Part shown: one piece after another, positions 1 through 11,698 of the stretch
Position numbering within the stretch: the stretch's first letter is position 1
How the letters are laid out: the number at the start of each line of letters is the position of its first letter
Assembly (NCBI GenBank): GCA_902702965.1
Contig: CACRXP010000032.1
Location: 544,541-608,540, forward strand
Reading direction: 5' to 3'
Length of the DNA stretch: 64,000 bases
From: Spirometra erinaceieuropaei
Taxonomy: Eukaryota; Platyhelminthes; Cestoda; Diphyllobothriidea; Diphyllobothriidae
Made by a program: the position numbers and the translations under genes
The notes under the pieces: model-generated
What the model saw: only the letters and a program-made list of their open reading frames with translations
The model's database searches: none
Told to the model about the DNA's origin: nothing

Positions 1-1107
1 ATACTCAGAGATGTCAGCTGGCGAACATGAAGTTTTTGTGGGTTAGAAGACTCGAAGCTGGCCTTTGCTTCCTTTTTCGCATCAACTCTAGCTCCAGTCT
101 TCCGCACATTGACACTCTCACTCCGAGAGATCGGTCTTATGCCACGCGCAACTCCTGCATGGTGATTCCGCCGCCTCTTTGTACTACATCTAAGCGCTCC
201 CTCTTCTTTGCTTCCAAATATGCCTTCCTTTGGAATAATCTTCCGCCTGGAATTAGATTATCGCCTAGGTTACTGATATTCAAGTCGAAATTACGCAACC
301 ATCTTACACCGGAAAGCATAAAGGCACTGTTAACGGTCTCATTCCCGAACACTCAGGTTCTTGACTTCGAGAAGGGTCCTCCTGGGATTTAGTGGTAGAT
401 TAAGTGGTAACTCTTAATTATATCATTAGAAACCCCTGTTTTTAATTGGTTTCTAAATCCATCGCTATCCTTCCCCCCATAGCGACAATTTTCGCGGTTT
501 TTGATGTCATCTCCCGCATTCCGACCTCATGCGGTCTGTCGACGCTCACGGCGGAACCCTCAGTATTCACTGTCTACTAGTAGTTCGGTCGTACCTCCCT
601 TCCTCACTGCTCGGCTGAGCTCGAAGCGTGCTGTGGCCGATCGCATCTCGGTTCCTCTCGTCTGGCCTCTTTGACGCGGCGTACCAATCCGGCCCAGACG
701 ATCTCAATTGTGAATCCCGTATACAATGCCATTTGCAAGCCAGTCCTGTCTGACCCACATTCGTACCCATCAAGGCGGACATTTAATGATACCCTGACTA
801 TGACCGACAACATTCCGTTATATACCGCCACCTACAGGCCAGTCCTGCTCGCTTTATTCTGTTACTATTTTTAAAGAGGGGTTTTTTCTCCTGTAAAATT
901 AATCCAATCATTTTTAACTTTTTCCGAGGAGTTTTTTTCACCCCTAAATCATTATGTTTCTCAATGGACTCTAATTCAGAAACTATGAATTGCATTTTGT
1001 AAAGATTCAGCCCACCTCGTCTAAAACTCGCATGCAAATTTATTTTAACTTGCTTTGATGGGACCCCGACGGGTCTTTAATAAAAATTATCTATCTATCT
1101 ATCTATT
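1..1107 (+). mobile_element. 3' end of a non-LTR retrotransposon (family A), with ATCT tail
   Basis: The open stretch 27-392 reads like the C-terminal end of a non-LTR reverse transcriptase: a basic region, then an aromatic-rich block with LWNNLPPGIR and FKSKLRNHL. This block lies just before the stop in many LINE-type ORF2 proteins. The same protein end recurs on the - strand at about 9450-9770, which defines the family. After the stop at 390-392 comes a non-coding 3' region. It ends with GACGGGTCTTTAATAAAAAT followed by a short (ATCT)n run at about 1085-1107. The same ending recurs at 8755-8836. The copy is 5'-truncated by the window edge. Confidence 0.75.
1085..1107 (+). repeat. (ATCT)n 3' tail of a retrotransposon
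   Basis: Short tetranucleotide run directly after the conserved ending GACGGGTCTTTAATAAAAAT. A second copy of the same ending and tail is at 8755-8836, so this is the element's own 3' tail and not a chance microsatellite. Confidence 0.8.
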
Positions 1108-2670
1108 TTCAGAAGCAAATGAATGATCATCAACAGTCAGGAACGCGAACTATGATTGAAGAATCAGGACAATTTATAACAAATGACAGCCAAATAGCAA
1201 ACTCATTCAGCAAATACTGCTCAACTAACTACACAGTCGAAGACGGTGCGATCCCCCGCCATGTATTTGGAAGCATATGACATATGCTCTAATACTCCTA
1301 TCACGTGCAATTTTTCCGGATATGTGGAAATACTCGACTATTGCACTTATCTTTAACAGCGACAACCGATCTCATTCTCAGAACTATCGTGGCGTTCACC
1401 GAACACCGGATATTGCTAAGATTCTCGAGAAAATAGTCTAAAAACATTGCCTGACCATCTCACAAACACTAACCTCATTCCTCCCTCTCAACATGCATTT
1501 TTACCTAAAAAGTGATGCCAGTCCTCCCACCTTACTTTTTAAGAATTCGTTTCCAGCCATAGAGATGAAGTAAACATAGTAGCCTCAATATACTTCGATC
1601 TAAAAAAAGGCCTTCGACATAGCCCCCATGAAGGACTACTAATAAAACTAAAAAGTCATGGAATTAGGCCACCCCTTCTCAATTTTCTCAAATCTTATTT
1701 TCAAAACCGATCTCATGTGGTGCAAATTCGAACCGCAGTCTCAGAACCATCTCCTATTACCAGTGGAGTACCTCAAGGCACTATCACAGGGCCCCTTCTA
1801 TTTCTCATATATATTCATGACTTATCGTCCATATTTGTTTCAGCTAAGACGTTTTTATGTGCGGACGAACTTAAAATTGCATATGTATGTAACGGAAATA
1901 TGTGAGCCAATATTAACAGAACAATTGAATCTGATCTCAGAAAACTCAGCGAATGGAGTTGTCGATGTCAGATGCCATTTTTACCCGAAAAATGCCATCT
2001 CCTGATCTTAAGCCCACAAAAACTTCCCCCAACAGTATTCGAGGATAATGAAATAACGAAGGCCCAATCGCTAGAAGATTTTGGTCTCAGCCATACAAAT
2101 CCCCTTGATTTTTCTCCCCACGTTTAATGAATATCACCGAAAGGCACTCGCCGTGTGGATTCATATGTAAGAATTTCACCTTAAACGCACTAAAAATACC
2201 ACTTTTCAAAATGCTCGTTTTACCTCTCCTAGATTATTGCTCAATTTTTTTCGGCATAATGCCCTCAGACGACCGAAAGAAACTAGAAGGCATTCAGAGA
2301 CGTTTTAATAGATCTTTGTCCAGAAGTGATGGCACCGAGGGTTATGCTTTAAACTATATCATAAATACGGTCCTTGACCCCTCTGGATCAGAAGGCTCCA
2401 AAATGGTCTAAAATTCCTATTCAAGATCACCCACGACCGAGATATTGTCAAATCAACCAAACAAACCAAACCAACCAAAATGCCCCCAGAAACACCAGGA
2501 ATAACAAAGATATTTTAAGGATCCCCACATTCACAAAGTCCCAACGACCAAATTTCTACTTCATAAGATATGTTGCTATCTTCAATGCTCTTCCAACTGA
2601 ACCGATGGAAAGACTGAAAATGAGAGAACTGATATCAGAATTGAAGGAGAGCATTGGCAGAGAAGAGAAA
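1108..2670 (+). pseudogene. decayed non-LTR retrotransposon reverse transcriptase (family B)
   Basis: Reverse-transcriptase remnants appear in order across several frames. A block near 1390-1450 resembles the NYR...ILEK region. PPSQHAFLPKK follows near 1480-1510, then [20 protein letters not shown] at about 1765-1825. The catalytic FADD box has decayed to LCADELK near 1855-1875. A thumb-like block (VLPLLDYCSIFFG) lies near 2218-2260, and a C-terminal block with RYVAIFNALP and FK/ELK-like ends lies near 2560-2660. Stops and frameshifts rule out activity. It begins directly behind the ATCT tail of the upstream element. Confidence 0.8.
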
Positions 2671-2778
2671 GGACTGAAGATCAAAAATGGACATATAGTC
2701 CAGACAAAGGGGTCTTTCCTGTGGTCAGAACCTGTCACAATGAAGGCCGGGCCTGTCCAACAAAGCAGTCATTGAAGG

Positions 2779-3460
2779 TTATCTCCGCAAATGTGCAAAC
2801 CCTTTTCAACAAACTAGACGAACTAAGAGACTGAGTGGATGAAATTAAGCCAGACATTATGGCATTCACAGAAACGTGGCTTACTGAAGATATCGCAGAT
2901 TCAGAAATATCCCTTAGAGGATATCAGCACTTCAGGAGGGACAGGCCAAGCCGAGGAGTAGGAGGAGTCATAATTTATGTCATTTGCCAGCTGAGCACTA
3001 TGGCTGATGTACATAGTCCGGTACGGGATATGGAACTGCTAAGCTTTACCATATCTGCTAAGAATTTCCGATCACTGACCCCTCTGGCGGTGCACCGTTC
3101 GCCTAACAATACTTCTGACCAAGATCTCATGCTCGTAAGTGAACTTAACAAAGTCAGTGGGAAGAAAAACGTCCTTATAATTGGGGATTTTAACGCTCCT
3201 GGCATTGATTGGCTAACATGGACTGCACAAGGGCCGTAAGACAACCTTAATCACAAACTACTACAATGGGCAACGGACAAACTTCTCTGCCAGAATTTTA
3301 CCTTTGGAACACGGGTCAGGGAAGGACAGCAGTCGAACTGCCTTGATCTTATTTTTACCCGAGAGGAGGAAAATGTGTTAGACCTGCAGGACCGACAGCC
3401 ATTAGGGTCAAGCGACCACATCACGCTCTACTTCGAGTACTCACTGTTTTCCAAACCCGT
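2779..3460 (+). pseudogene. APE-type endonuclease domain of family D
   Basis: N-terminal part of ORF2. It reads NVQTLFNKLDELR, a stop, then PDIMAFTETWL, followed by a GGV-IYV block, IIGDFNAPGIDW and finally SSDHITLYF. In this family the endonuclease nicks target DNA to prime reverse transcription. The stop after the first block and another near 3238 break the frame, so no full-length protein can be made from this copy. Confidence 0.85.
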
Positions 3461-3827
3461 TCAACCCGATAGGTGGGGGACAAACATCTGGAAAGGGGAC
3501 TATTCTCTCATGAGGAGGGAAGCGGCCGCCGTATCATGGGAGACTGAACTGCATGGTCGAGCAAACGAAAACTGGAATGCTTTCAGTTCCTAAGTGAAAG
3601 AGATTATTAAGCCCAATTGTCCTCTCAGAAGAAAGACAATCACAAACCGCCCAAAAGGGATAAACTCGGACTTAAATGCCTCTTTCAGAAAAATGAATCG
3701 TCTGTGGAGGCGTTACAGACAAACTGGCTCCGAAGGGCACTTACAGGAATATAAGCAGCAACGAAACATTTGTAAAAGTGAGGCCTCAAAGCCCTGAAGG
3801 AAGTTTGAACTGAAAATACTTCGAAAT

Positions 3828-4973
3828 TTGTTGAAGCACCCGAAAATTCTATATGGTTATCTACGAAGTACTAAAAGGACTCAGGAGCTGATCCCTGCCC
3901 TTAGGTCTGCAGATGGAAAAGTGGAGACTGATGACCAGGTTAAAGCGACCCTCCTTTCCGACTTCTTTCAGTCCGTCTTCACACGAGAACCTAGTTCTAT
4001 ATTTATCTATCCATCCGTTTGCCAACCAACATCTCCTTTCACTACCCTTCCCCCTCCTACACCCTCCCTACCCTCCATAACCAAGAAACCACTCTTTACA
4101 TCGACCATAGTTAGGGCCGAGCAAGTCCGGCTGAAACCTGTCAAATCGTCTGGCCCAGATCGAATTCCTGCACTACCACTTCGTGAACTTGCTAATGAAC
4201 TGTGCAAACCCTTATCCGCAATATTTAAAAAGCCATTTGAAGACGGCGAGCTCCCGGAAGAATGGAAGCGCGCACTCATTACACCCATCCATAAAGGAGG
4301 CTCAGGACTTGACTGCGGAAATTATCGTCCCGTCAGTCTTACTTGCATTGCTTGTAGAAAAATGAAATGCATTATCAAAAGAAATTTGATGAAATACCTA
4401 GAACAGAACAAAATATTGGCTGATGCCCAACACGGCTTTCGCCCAGGGTGCTCCTGCCTAACGAGTTTTTTTTTGTTCGCACGAGAAATGGACACGAGCT
4501 ACCAATAAGGGTTTTCCAGTGGATGTCGTATATATGATTTCAGTAAGGCCTTTGACAGTGTCTCCTATAGGCTTCTTTTACAAAAAATTTGGGATATAGG
4601 GATTCAAGGAAGAAAGTTCAAATGGAGCAGAAGTTTTCTGTCCTCCAGAGTAAAAAGAATCGTCGTTGGTAAGTCTACGCCGGGATGGGAAAAGGGGGAA
4701 AGTGGTGTTCCACATGGTTCTGTCTTAGGCCCAGTACTCTTCCTGATTTATGTTAATGACTGCCTCAGCCAAGTGAATTGCGAGGCCCTTATGTTCGCAG
4801 ATGACATAAAAATACAGAGTGAAGTCAAATTTGATTATGACGCAGAGAAATTGCAGTCGAACATCGACGAACTATTTGCTTGGCCAAACAGATGGCTTTC
4901 GAAGTTTAGCGTGTCCAAATGCGTAGTCTTGCACCTGAACACCAGTCGCAATGCCTCTCCTAAACACCAGTAA
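3828..4973 (+). pseudogene. reverse transcriptase domain of family D
   Basis: The fingers and palm are well preserved. LKPVKSSGPDRIP and NYRPVSLTC come first, then QHGFRPGCSCLTS up to a stop near 4506. A shifted frame continues with YDFSKAFDSVSYRLL, GVPHGSVLGPVLFLIYVND and MFADDIKIQSE, ending near 4973. The catalytic aspartates in FADD survive, but the frame change around 4506-4545 separates them from the N-terminal half. Confidence 0.85.
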
Positions 4974-5555
4974 AATATTAACGGAACGAGGTTAGAAACG
5001 GTGGCAAAACACAGAGGCTGAATTTGCTAGGCTTATTTCCCCTTACTTATAGACAAATAAACTGCAGCCTTCTTTGGACTTTTCCGATTGTCTGCGGACA
5101 GGTTTGTCCACTAAGAGCAGAGGACTTCTTTGAGTTTACTCGTACAAACCAACTACGCGGCCATACCTACAAAGTCGTGAATGAGCGCATGCGTTTAGAT
5201 CGTAGAAAATTTTAATTCAGCCAGCGGGTCTTCCGACCGTGGAACTCGCTTTCAAGCGAGATTGTGACGGTTGACACAATTTGTGTGTTTAAAAGAAAAC
5301 TTGCTCGTCTAGTTTTTGACAGAATTCGGCTTTTACAACATGACTTTGCAGAGCCATTTTTGTAAAAATACCCTCCGCAATTATTTACAGTGACCTTTTG
5401 CACTAACTTATGATTCCGGTTGAACTGTGAGTCGACACATTGTAAATGCCTGCAATTTTATTTTTGAGTACGTATCTGCGAAAGCACTGTACATAAATGG
5501 GGTCATCAAGGGCTCTGTCTCTAACCCTCCAAATATATACACGGATATACATACA

Positions 5556-5887
5556 CACAAGTTCTACCCGGAAAAGCCGAAACCTAATCGAGTTTAAAAT
5601 AAAAAAAAATAAGAAATTCCTTTCAAATATCAATAAACATTTATTTTTGAACAACAAAGGACATTTTTCAAGTCAATTCCTTGATACAGGATCTGATCCA
5701 GAAGGGCTCTGATGATGCCGAGTGCTTGAATTATGCCGGAACATGGCACTAGAAACAATCAAATTTATGAAAGACAGCGTCATTGACAAACATTGAACAG
5801 ATAGTGATATTTTTTCTTTCCTCCCTTTCTCGTTTCCATCAGCTAAGTCATCTGGCACTTAATATCCTTTAAAGAGCTAGTACTAAT
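5556..5887. other. no gene recognised
   Basis: AT-rich stretch between the 3' end of the family D element and the possible small gene. I see no open frame with a recognisable domain and no repeat shared with the rest of the window. Confidence 0.5.
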
Positions 5888-6796
5888 ATGGCTTTCGATA
5901 AAACCCTGCATTTTACTTGTGCGTAAGTCTATCTTAACATCATATTAATCATATATACAACTATATTAGATCATTGTAAACGGTCAACCACTACCCCTAT
6001 AATGCCACATTCACAAGACCAATATGATACATGATTCAATATTATTTTCTCAGTTTTGATTGTGACTTACCATTGAATGCTTCTTACTCCTGATACTTAT
6101 TCATCTTTTCCAGCTCCGAGTCCAGAAAACTGTGGCAAGCCTCCTGAAAAACACGGACGAACTGTGCGACCGCCTCTTAGCAGCTGGCAAGATAAACTGA
6201 CAACCGGCAACTAGAAGACACCCAAATTTATTCAACTCGAAAATAATTTCAAGGTCAGGCCGATAAAAAAGTTCTCTAATTTCCATGAAGGACATAATAT
6301 TCATGTTCCCAAAAACTACCAAACTGCACACTTCAAGTTTTATGTTGCACATGTTGTTCTTTTTTAAAACTTTTGTGGTTATTTTGCCTCGTAATAATAG
6401 TAATAATAATAATTTTATCTAATGTCAGCTTACAGGCATTGTCAGGGAAGCGTTAAGCACAAATCCAGCCAGCAGTGAAAAAAACTCCTGTGGAAAAGGA
6501 ATAAAAATAAGGTTGATGGTGGTTATCATTATTTGTAGGGTTCAGGCGAAAAAAACTGCTGGCGGCAAGCTTTCGACCGTCAAGAAGGGAGGGGTTGCAC
6601 GGCATCGGATATTATCAGTCGCCAATTTCTTTTATGAAGTTGGGGTTAGTCCAAGCAGCAGCACCGAAGAACAGCTGTCGCTGTTTGCCAAAGAATTTGT
6701 CCCTGGTAAGACCGCGCTCTATCGGCCAAACAGACACCCGAAAAAATGAAAGTCAAAGTGTGTTTTAGGTTTTTTCCAGAGTTCAAAGGATACTGA
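5888..6796 (+). CDS. possible small three-exon gene, function unknown
   Basis: Three pieces join with correct phases. Exon 1 is 5888-5922, starting ATGGCTTTCGAT and ending at a strong GTAAGT donor in phase 2. Exon 2 is 6539-6705, between a TTGTAG acceptor and a GTAAGA donor. Exon 3 is 6780-6796 after a TTTTTTCCAG acceptor and ends at TGA. An alternative acceptor at 6768 would end at a TAG at 6816-6818 instead. The product is about 72 residues. It is basic near the start (QAKKTAGGKLSTVKKGG) and followed by a hydrophobic/acidic part (NFFYEVGVSPSSSTEEQL). I do not recognise the family. Support is splice signals plus codon-like exon 2; no homology is claimed. Exon 2 could also belong to a larger gene. 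Another open, acceptor-preceded stretch lies at about 6113-6200 inside its first intron. Confidence 0.35.
6113..6201 (+). other. possible exon-like stretch of unknown gene
   Basis: After a TTTTCCAG acceptor, one frame reads 28 residues ending LLAAGKIN-stop and looks like a helical tail. A second frame is also open to a TAG at about 6211. Neither fits the phase of the ATG exon at 5888-5922. I cannot assign it to a gene. Confidence 0.2.
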
Positions 6797-7510
6797 CAGT
6801 GTCCAAGGGGTGCTATAGTAAGCCGATTCTATTCTAACTGAATGGAAACGGATTTAGTTCGGCCAGTCTGGTTTCGTAGCCAGACTCTGTACAGCTTTCA
6901 GTCCATGCTTATAGAATAGGCAGTCAATATTTAAGAACGGTCAGTGAACAGTGAAAGAACTCCTTCTTTCGAAAAATACAAAATGGATTTGAGTTGACTG
7001 GTCTTTAAGGGGAAAAAACTGTCGCTTGTGAAAGGCTTAATGTGCGGGTAGGACAGGACTGGACTGCATGTTGTAGTATAAGAGGGATCTGAACCAGATA
7101 TAGTCAAGGCAGTATTCCTAAACCGGCTAAGGCCTCCTGCCTCAAAGTGGCGAAATGAGAGGTACCAAGATGCGATCGGTCACAGTCCGCTTAGAGTTAA
7201 GCCGAGGAGGTAACACTTGAGGTTAAGGTGGCGATCAAAGTGAAGAGTAGAGATGCGACCATGAAACTTCCTCTTGACCGACCAAACTACCAGCAGATGG
7301 CGAAAACAGAGGATTCTGCAATGATCATTAACAGAACGTTTGAGATCTAATTGAGGAGATGACATCAGAAGATCGCGCAAATCATCACTGCAGGGAAGGA
7401 TTAATGACAGTGGATTTGGTGGCCAATTAAATACAGGGGTTTATATAAATATAAGCGAGAGTTTCCACCTGAACAAGCAAAACAATAATTATCAACTATT
7501 AAATACTAGG

Positions 7511-9448
7511 ATGAAATTTGTATGTATGTTTGTATGCTTGCATGTATTCGAAGGGTTACAGCCAGAACCCTGGATAATCCTATTGGTGTACAGCGCTTTC
7601 GCCTATTCGCATTAAAAAAAGATCTGCAAAAATTTAGAATGTGGTCGCATTACAGTACACGAATAATAAGAAAGCACATCAAAACACAGCGATTCAGTAC
7701 GGAAAGACTGAGTATGATAAAGTGTTTTACAAAGCGAGCTGTGAGTAGTCACGTTGTATCTTTGTCAAAAATTACGCGAGCAAGTTTTATTTTAAACATT
7801 CGAATTTTGTCGGCCATCACCATCTCACTTGGTAACGAGTTTCGTAGTCGGACAACCCGCTGGCTGAAAGGAAACTTCCTACGATCCAACCGCGTGCGAC
7901 GGCTCTCGACTTTGCAGGGATGGCCACGTAGTTGACTTTTAGTGGCAAGTTCAAAGACGTTCTCCGGTCATAGTGAGCAACCGCGTCCTCAGACAATCTG
8001 GACTGTCCAGATTAGACTGCAGTTTAGTTTCCCATAAGAAAGGGGGAATAAGCCAAGCACATTCAGCCTCTCCTGGCACGACAAAGGCTTTAGGCTATCA
8101 ATCACCTTCGCTGCTCTGCGTTGCACCTGTTTCTCATCCATATTGTGGCCACTGACATTCCATGTTCCATGTGGGATCTAACCAATAGGCCAAGAAGTCT
8201 TCCGAAGAGTTTGGGGGAAAATATTCCATATGCACGTCTAATCCAGTGTAAAGTACAAGTTACCTTCTGGACCTTCATCCTTTAGTGTTCTGATAGCACA
8301 AAATTTGTGGTCCTCCATACATCCCGATCTCCATCTCTTTCTAAAACTCATAATGCCGTCCCGTTAATAAAGTACTGATATGTGAAAGAGGCATTTCGGC
8401 CGTCTTTTAGGTATGGGGTTACACATTTAGACACATTTCGTTCGACCAAACACTCAGCTTATCGATGTTCCATTAAAACCTCCTTGTTTTATCAACACAA
8501 TTGACTTCACTCAACATTACATCCGCGGACATGAGAATCCCGTAGTCTAGTTGGCTGATGCAATCATTTACACAAATCAGGAGTAGTATTAGGCCCAAAA
8601 AAGCACCCCACGGCACCTCACTTTCCACTTTTGCCTGTTTCGAGTTAGAGTAGCAAACAACGAATCTCTGTACTCTGGAGGACCATTTAAACATTTTCCC
8701 TCAAATTCCCACATTCAGAATCTTCTGTGAAAAGAGCCTGTGTAGGACACTATCGCATGTAAATTTAATTTATTTTAACTTGCCTTGATGGGATCCCGAC
8801 GGGTCTTTAATAAAAATTATCTATCTATCTATTCTTATCTGTGGCCGTTGTTCATTTCATGAGCGAGTAAAGAACACTCGTAAGGCAAGCCACCACAGAT
8901 TTTCCTCTTTTTCTGAAAGTATTGCATCAATTTTCTTTTCATGCAATCCATTATTTTACATCCGATGAAAGTCCCACTAACAGACTAGTTATTTTCGCAC
9001 TCAATTCGTGTACTCACTTTTGGATCGGGACGACGAATGCGCACTTCCATTCTTTCGGGATTTTGCCTAAATCAAACGACTATTGAAATATTATAGCCAG
9101 TGGGTCGCAGAGTTCATTAGCAAGTTCTCAAAATGTCAGCGCAGGAGTTTGACCCGTACCAGGCGATTTGGCAGGATTCAGTCGGAGTAATTCGGCCCTA
9201 ACTACGGCCGAGGAAAAGTGTGGTTCCAGGAATGTGGAGGGTAGGGGGGGGAGTAAATGAGAGAAGAGGCGTAGAGGAAGCAGGAGCAGACATTGGCTGG
9301 AAAATGGGTGAAGGATGAAACGGTGAGTTAGTTTCTCAGGTGAAGACGGACTGAAAGAAATTAGAAAGAAGGAAAGCTTTGAACTGGTCGTCAGTCTCCG
9401 GTTTCCTTCAGCAGACCTGAGGTCAGGGACCAGTTCTTGGGCTATTTA
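7511..9448 (-). mobile_element. 5'-truncated family D/E non-LTR retrotransposon inserted in family A
   Basis: The - strand copy is related to the + strand element at 2700-5555. Matches include LVPDLRS and FKAFLLSNFFQ-like text near 9430-9345, a GTGQTPALTF / ELANELC block near 9180-9100, and DSVLHRLFSQKI near 8750-8710. FKWSSRVQR and VPWGAFLGLILLLICVND follow at 8694-8570. The catalytic box has decayed to SADV. The C-terminal RASFILNIR and SLGNEF text lies near 7780-7850 in antisense. Its 3' end is near 7511 at a TATGTATG-rich tract. A 3' tail of family A is inserted at 8755-8836. Confidence 0.8.
8755..8836 (+). mobile_element. 80-bp 3' tail of family A nested in the RT of family E
   Basis: This contains the conserved ending (TTTTAACTTGCCTTGATGGG, GACGGGTCTTTAATAAAAAT and a short ATCT run) seen at 1037-1107, in + orientation. 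It separates the DSV block from the preceding residues of the surrounding - strand reverse transcriptase. It is therefore a severely 5'-truncated insertion made after the E copy. Confidence 0.85.
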
Positions 9449-9449
9449 A

Positions 9450-11500
9450 GGACTAAAAGTCATGAAGCTGATTGTTCAAGAACGAAACGGTCAAAAGCGG
9501 CTTTATGCTTTCCGGTGTAAGGTGTTGGCATAATTTTGATTTGAATACCGATAAATTAGGCGATAACCTAGGTTCTGGTGGAAGATTAACTAAAAGGAAT
9601 ACATAATTTGATGTAAAAAGGGGGGCGTTTAGATGTAAACTGAAGAGACGGCGGAATCAATATGGAGGGTGCTACCCATGGCATAACACCGACCGCTCAA
9701 AATGAGAACATCAATACGCGGAAGAATAGCGGTAGAGTTAACGCGAAACAGGAAGCAAGGTCAATTTCGAATCCTTAAATCCATAAAAACTTAATATTTG
9801 CCAGTTGGCATTTCTAATTATAGGAAATATTGCATGCAAATAGACAGAAGAGTTTTAAACCGAAAAATCTTTGAATATGCTGAGCAGCATTCCACAGGTT
9901 ATTCATTGTTAAGTGACACATCATCTTATCATTGATCAGTGTTTCTAAGATCTTCGAAACTGCGGGGAGGGTGTTTATTTGGCCGAAAGTCATCAAGTTA
10001 CGAAGACTTGCCGTGCTTACAAATGGGCCAAAATGTGCGACTCCTTCCAAAGGGTATGATAAGTTTCACTTTCAAGAGAGAGATTAAATATCATGCATAA
10101 GAGGGGTGGGAAAATCGTACTTGCATCGGCTTTTAAAATGCTTACTGGAACACCATCAGGGCCTGGACTATAAGATCGACGAAAACGCCGAATCGCAACA
10201 GTCACATCCGTCAGGGAGAAAGTTATAGTTTATAGAACTGCTTCGGCCAATGACTGGATGGTCGGAAGCGGAGTGGTCGAGCCTTAAATATACGTTTTAA
10301 ACTGGAAATCATTGAAGCTATCAGCGATTACCTGGGCATCAAAGATGGGATTTCGGAGAGCGTCTCGGAGGATGGAATGCTGCGTCTTTCTGTAAGTTCG
10401 TATTTTTCTAGAGAAAAGTTTCAAGACATTTAATGAATGGTTTTCGGTAAACTGGACCTCTTCGGCTAGCTGTTTTTCTTCAGACAATCTCTTAGTCCGC
10501 TCAAAAATATCACAAATCAAGGGCAGAACTGGAACATCGTTCTAAAGATGGAATCGACGATAAAGCCTGCGCAATCTACGATGAAAGAGTAAGGGTAGGA
10601 CAGCCTCATCACCAAGATTAATAATTTTCTTACGAAGGACTCATCAAGAAATAAGCGGATCCAAAATTTCGTACAGATTTGCAGTGCTAACATTTATATC
10701 CGAACAAAGGAAGAAATCAGTCCAGTCGTAGGAATTAAGGAGTGTTAATAATTCGGTTGAGTGAGCTGATCGGAAATTGCGGAAAATCCATACTTTGGGG
10801 ACAACGCTTTGTCAGCCTCGAAGTCCAACTTTGAAACAACTATATCATGGTCTCAGCCCCCGATTGGGCCAAGAGATGACAAAGACGAAGGTATGTAGCC
10901 TCTGCAGAAAATCAGGTCAAGTATGCTTGAGCCTAAGGTGGGAAAATCGACAACCTGACTCCACATCCCAACATCTACAGCTTCAAGAATGTCATCGAAC
11001 CTTCTGGGGCCTAAAGGCGGAGACCAGCAAACTTCAGGGAGACTAAAATCGCCCGCAACCAATTGATACTTAAAGCTTAAGTCGGTCGCAGCATGAAATG
11101 CCTGTGAGAGTAAACGATCAAAATTTTCGTGGGCGTTAGGAGGGCGATGGACACAGCCAACGAGTAAGGAGAACTTATTTTTTAGGGCAACCTGGAGCTA
11201 GAAGCTGCCTTCTACTGCGGAAAAATGCGGGAGGTCAAGCGGATAAAATGTAAGTGTTTGCTTAACGTAGACGCAGCTGCCCCACCACGGCTGTCTTGGC
11301 GATCAGTTCGAATGCAATTAAAGCCTATAATAGAGATTTCGGAGTCATCTGCGGAGGCTGATGCTCACGTTTTAGTTACTAAGTCGATATCTGGACAATG
11401 GACGGACACCAGAGTCTGAAGCAAAGGCATCTTATTCAGCGAGGATTTGACATTTAAAACAAAAAGTTTGAGGGAAAAGGCTGTTTGTTTCTGAGGGAGG
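9450..11500 (-). pseudogene. broken ORF2 (endonuclease and partial RT) of family A
   Basis: Reading down the - strand, endonuclease-like text begins near 11480 (LKLFVLNVKSSLNKM). An SEISIIGFN-like block and VAGDFSLPEVCW follow near 11062-11020, then LGSSILDLIFC near 10940. RT text follows at about 10205-10020 (SPGPDGVPVSILK, MIFNLSLESE, WKESHI) and 9980-9880 (VSKILETLINDK, then AAQH). The next recognisable text is the C-terminal block near 9770-9450. Motifs for the palm, including FADD, are absent, which points to an internal deletion near 9780-9870. Several stops are also present. Confidence 0.75.
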
Positions 11501-11698
11501 GGGACTACGTCGTCCAGTGCTTAGCTGCCCACGGAACAAACGGTCCGGATTTACCCATCCGGTTCTGCAAAACACTTTGTGGCATCAAAAGATTCTGTCG
11601 AGGATAAAGAGAGATAGGCCTTGGGGAGGAAATGACGGGCAGGTAAACTAGTTACCATTGTTAGCTAACTTATTTTCAGCTGCAACTCCGCGGAACAG

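Larger units (their letters stand above)
2700..5555 (+). mobile_element. non-LTR retrotransposon copy with APE endonuclease and RT (family D)
   Basis: Nearly full-length ORF2 of a LINE-type element, broken by stops and frameshifts. An AP-endonuclease-like domain comes first (about 2779-3460) with NVQTLFNKLDELR, FTETWL, GDFNAPGIDW and SSDHITL, which are the usual metal and catalytic blocks. The reverse transcriptase follows (about 4100-4970): SGPDRIP, NYRPVSLT, QHGFRPG, DFSKAFDSV, GVPHGSVLGPVLFLIYVND and an intact FADDIKI box. The C-terminal block FRPWNSL is near 5230-5250. The 3' part up to about 5555, with a TACATACA-like end, recurs on the - strand at 7511. No ORF1 is recognisable upstream. 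Confidence 0.85.
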
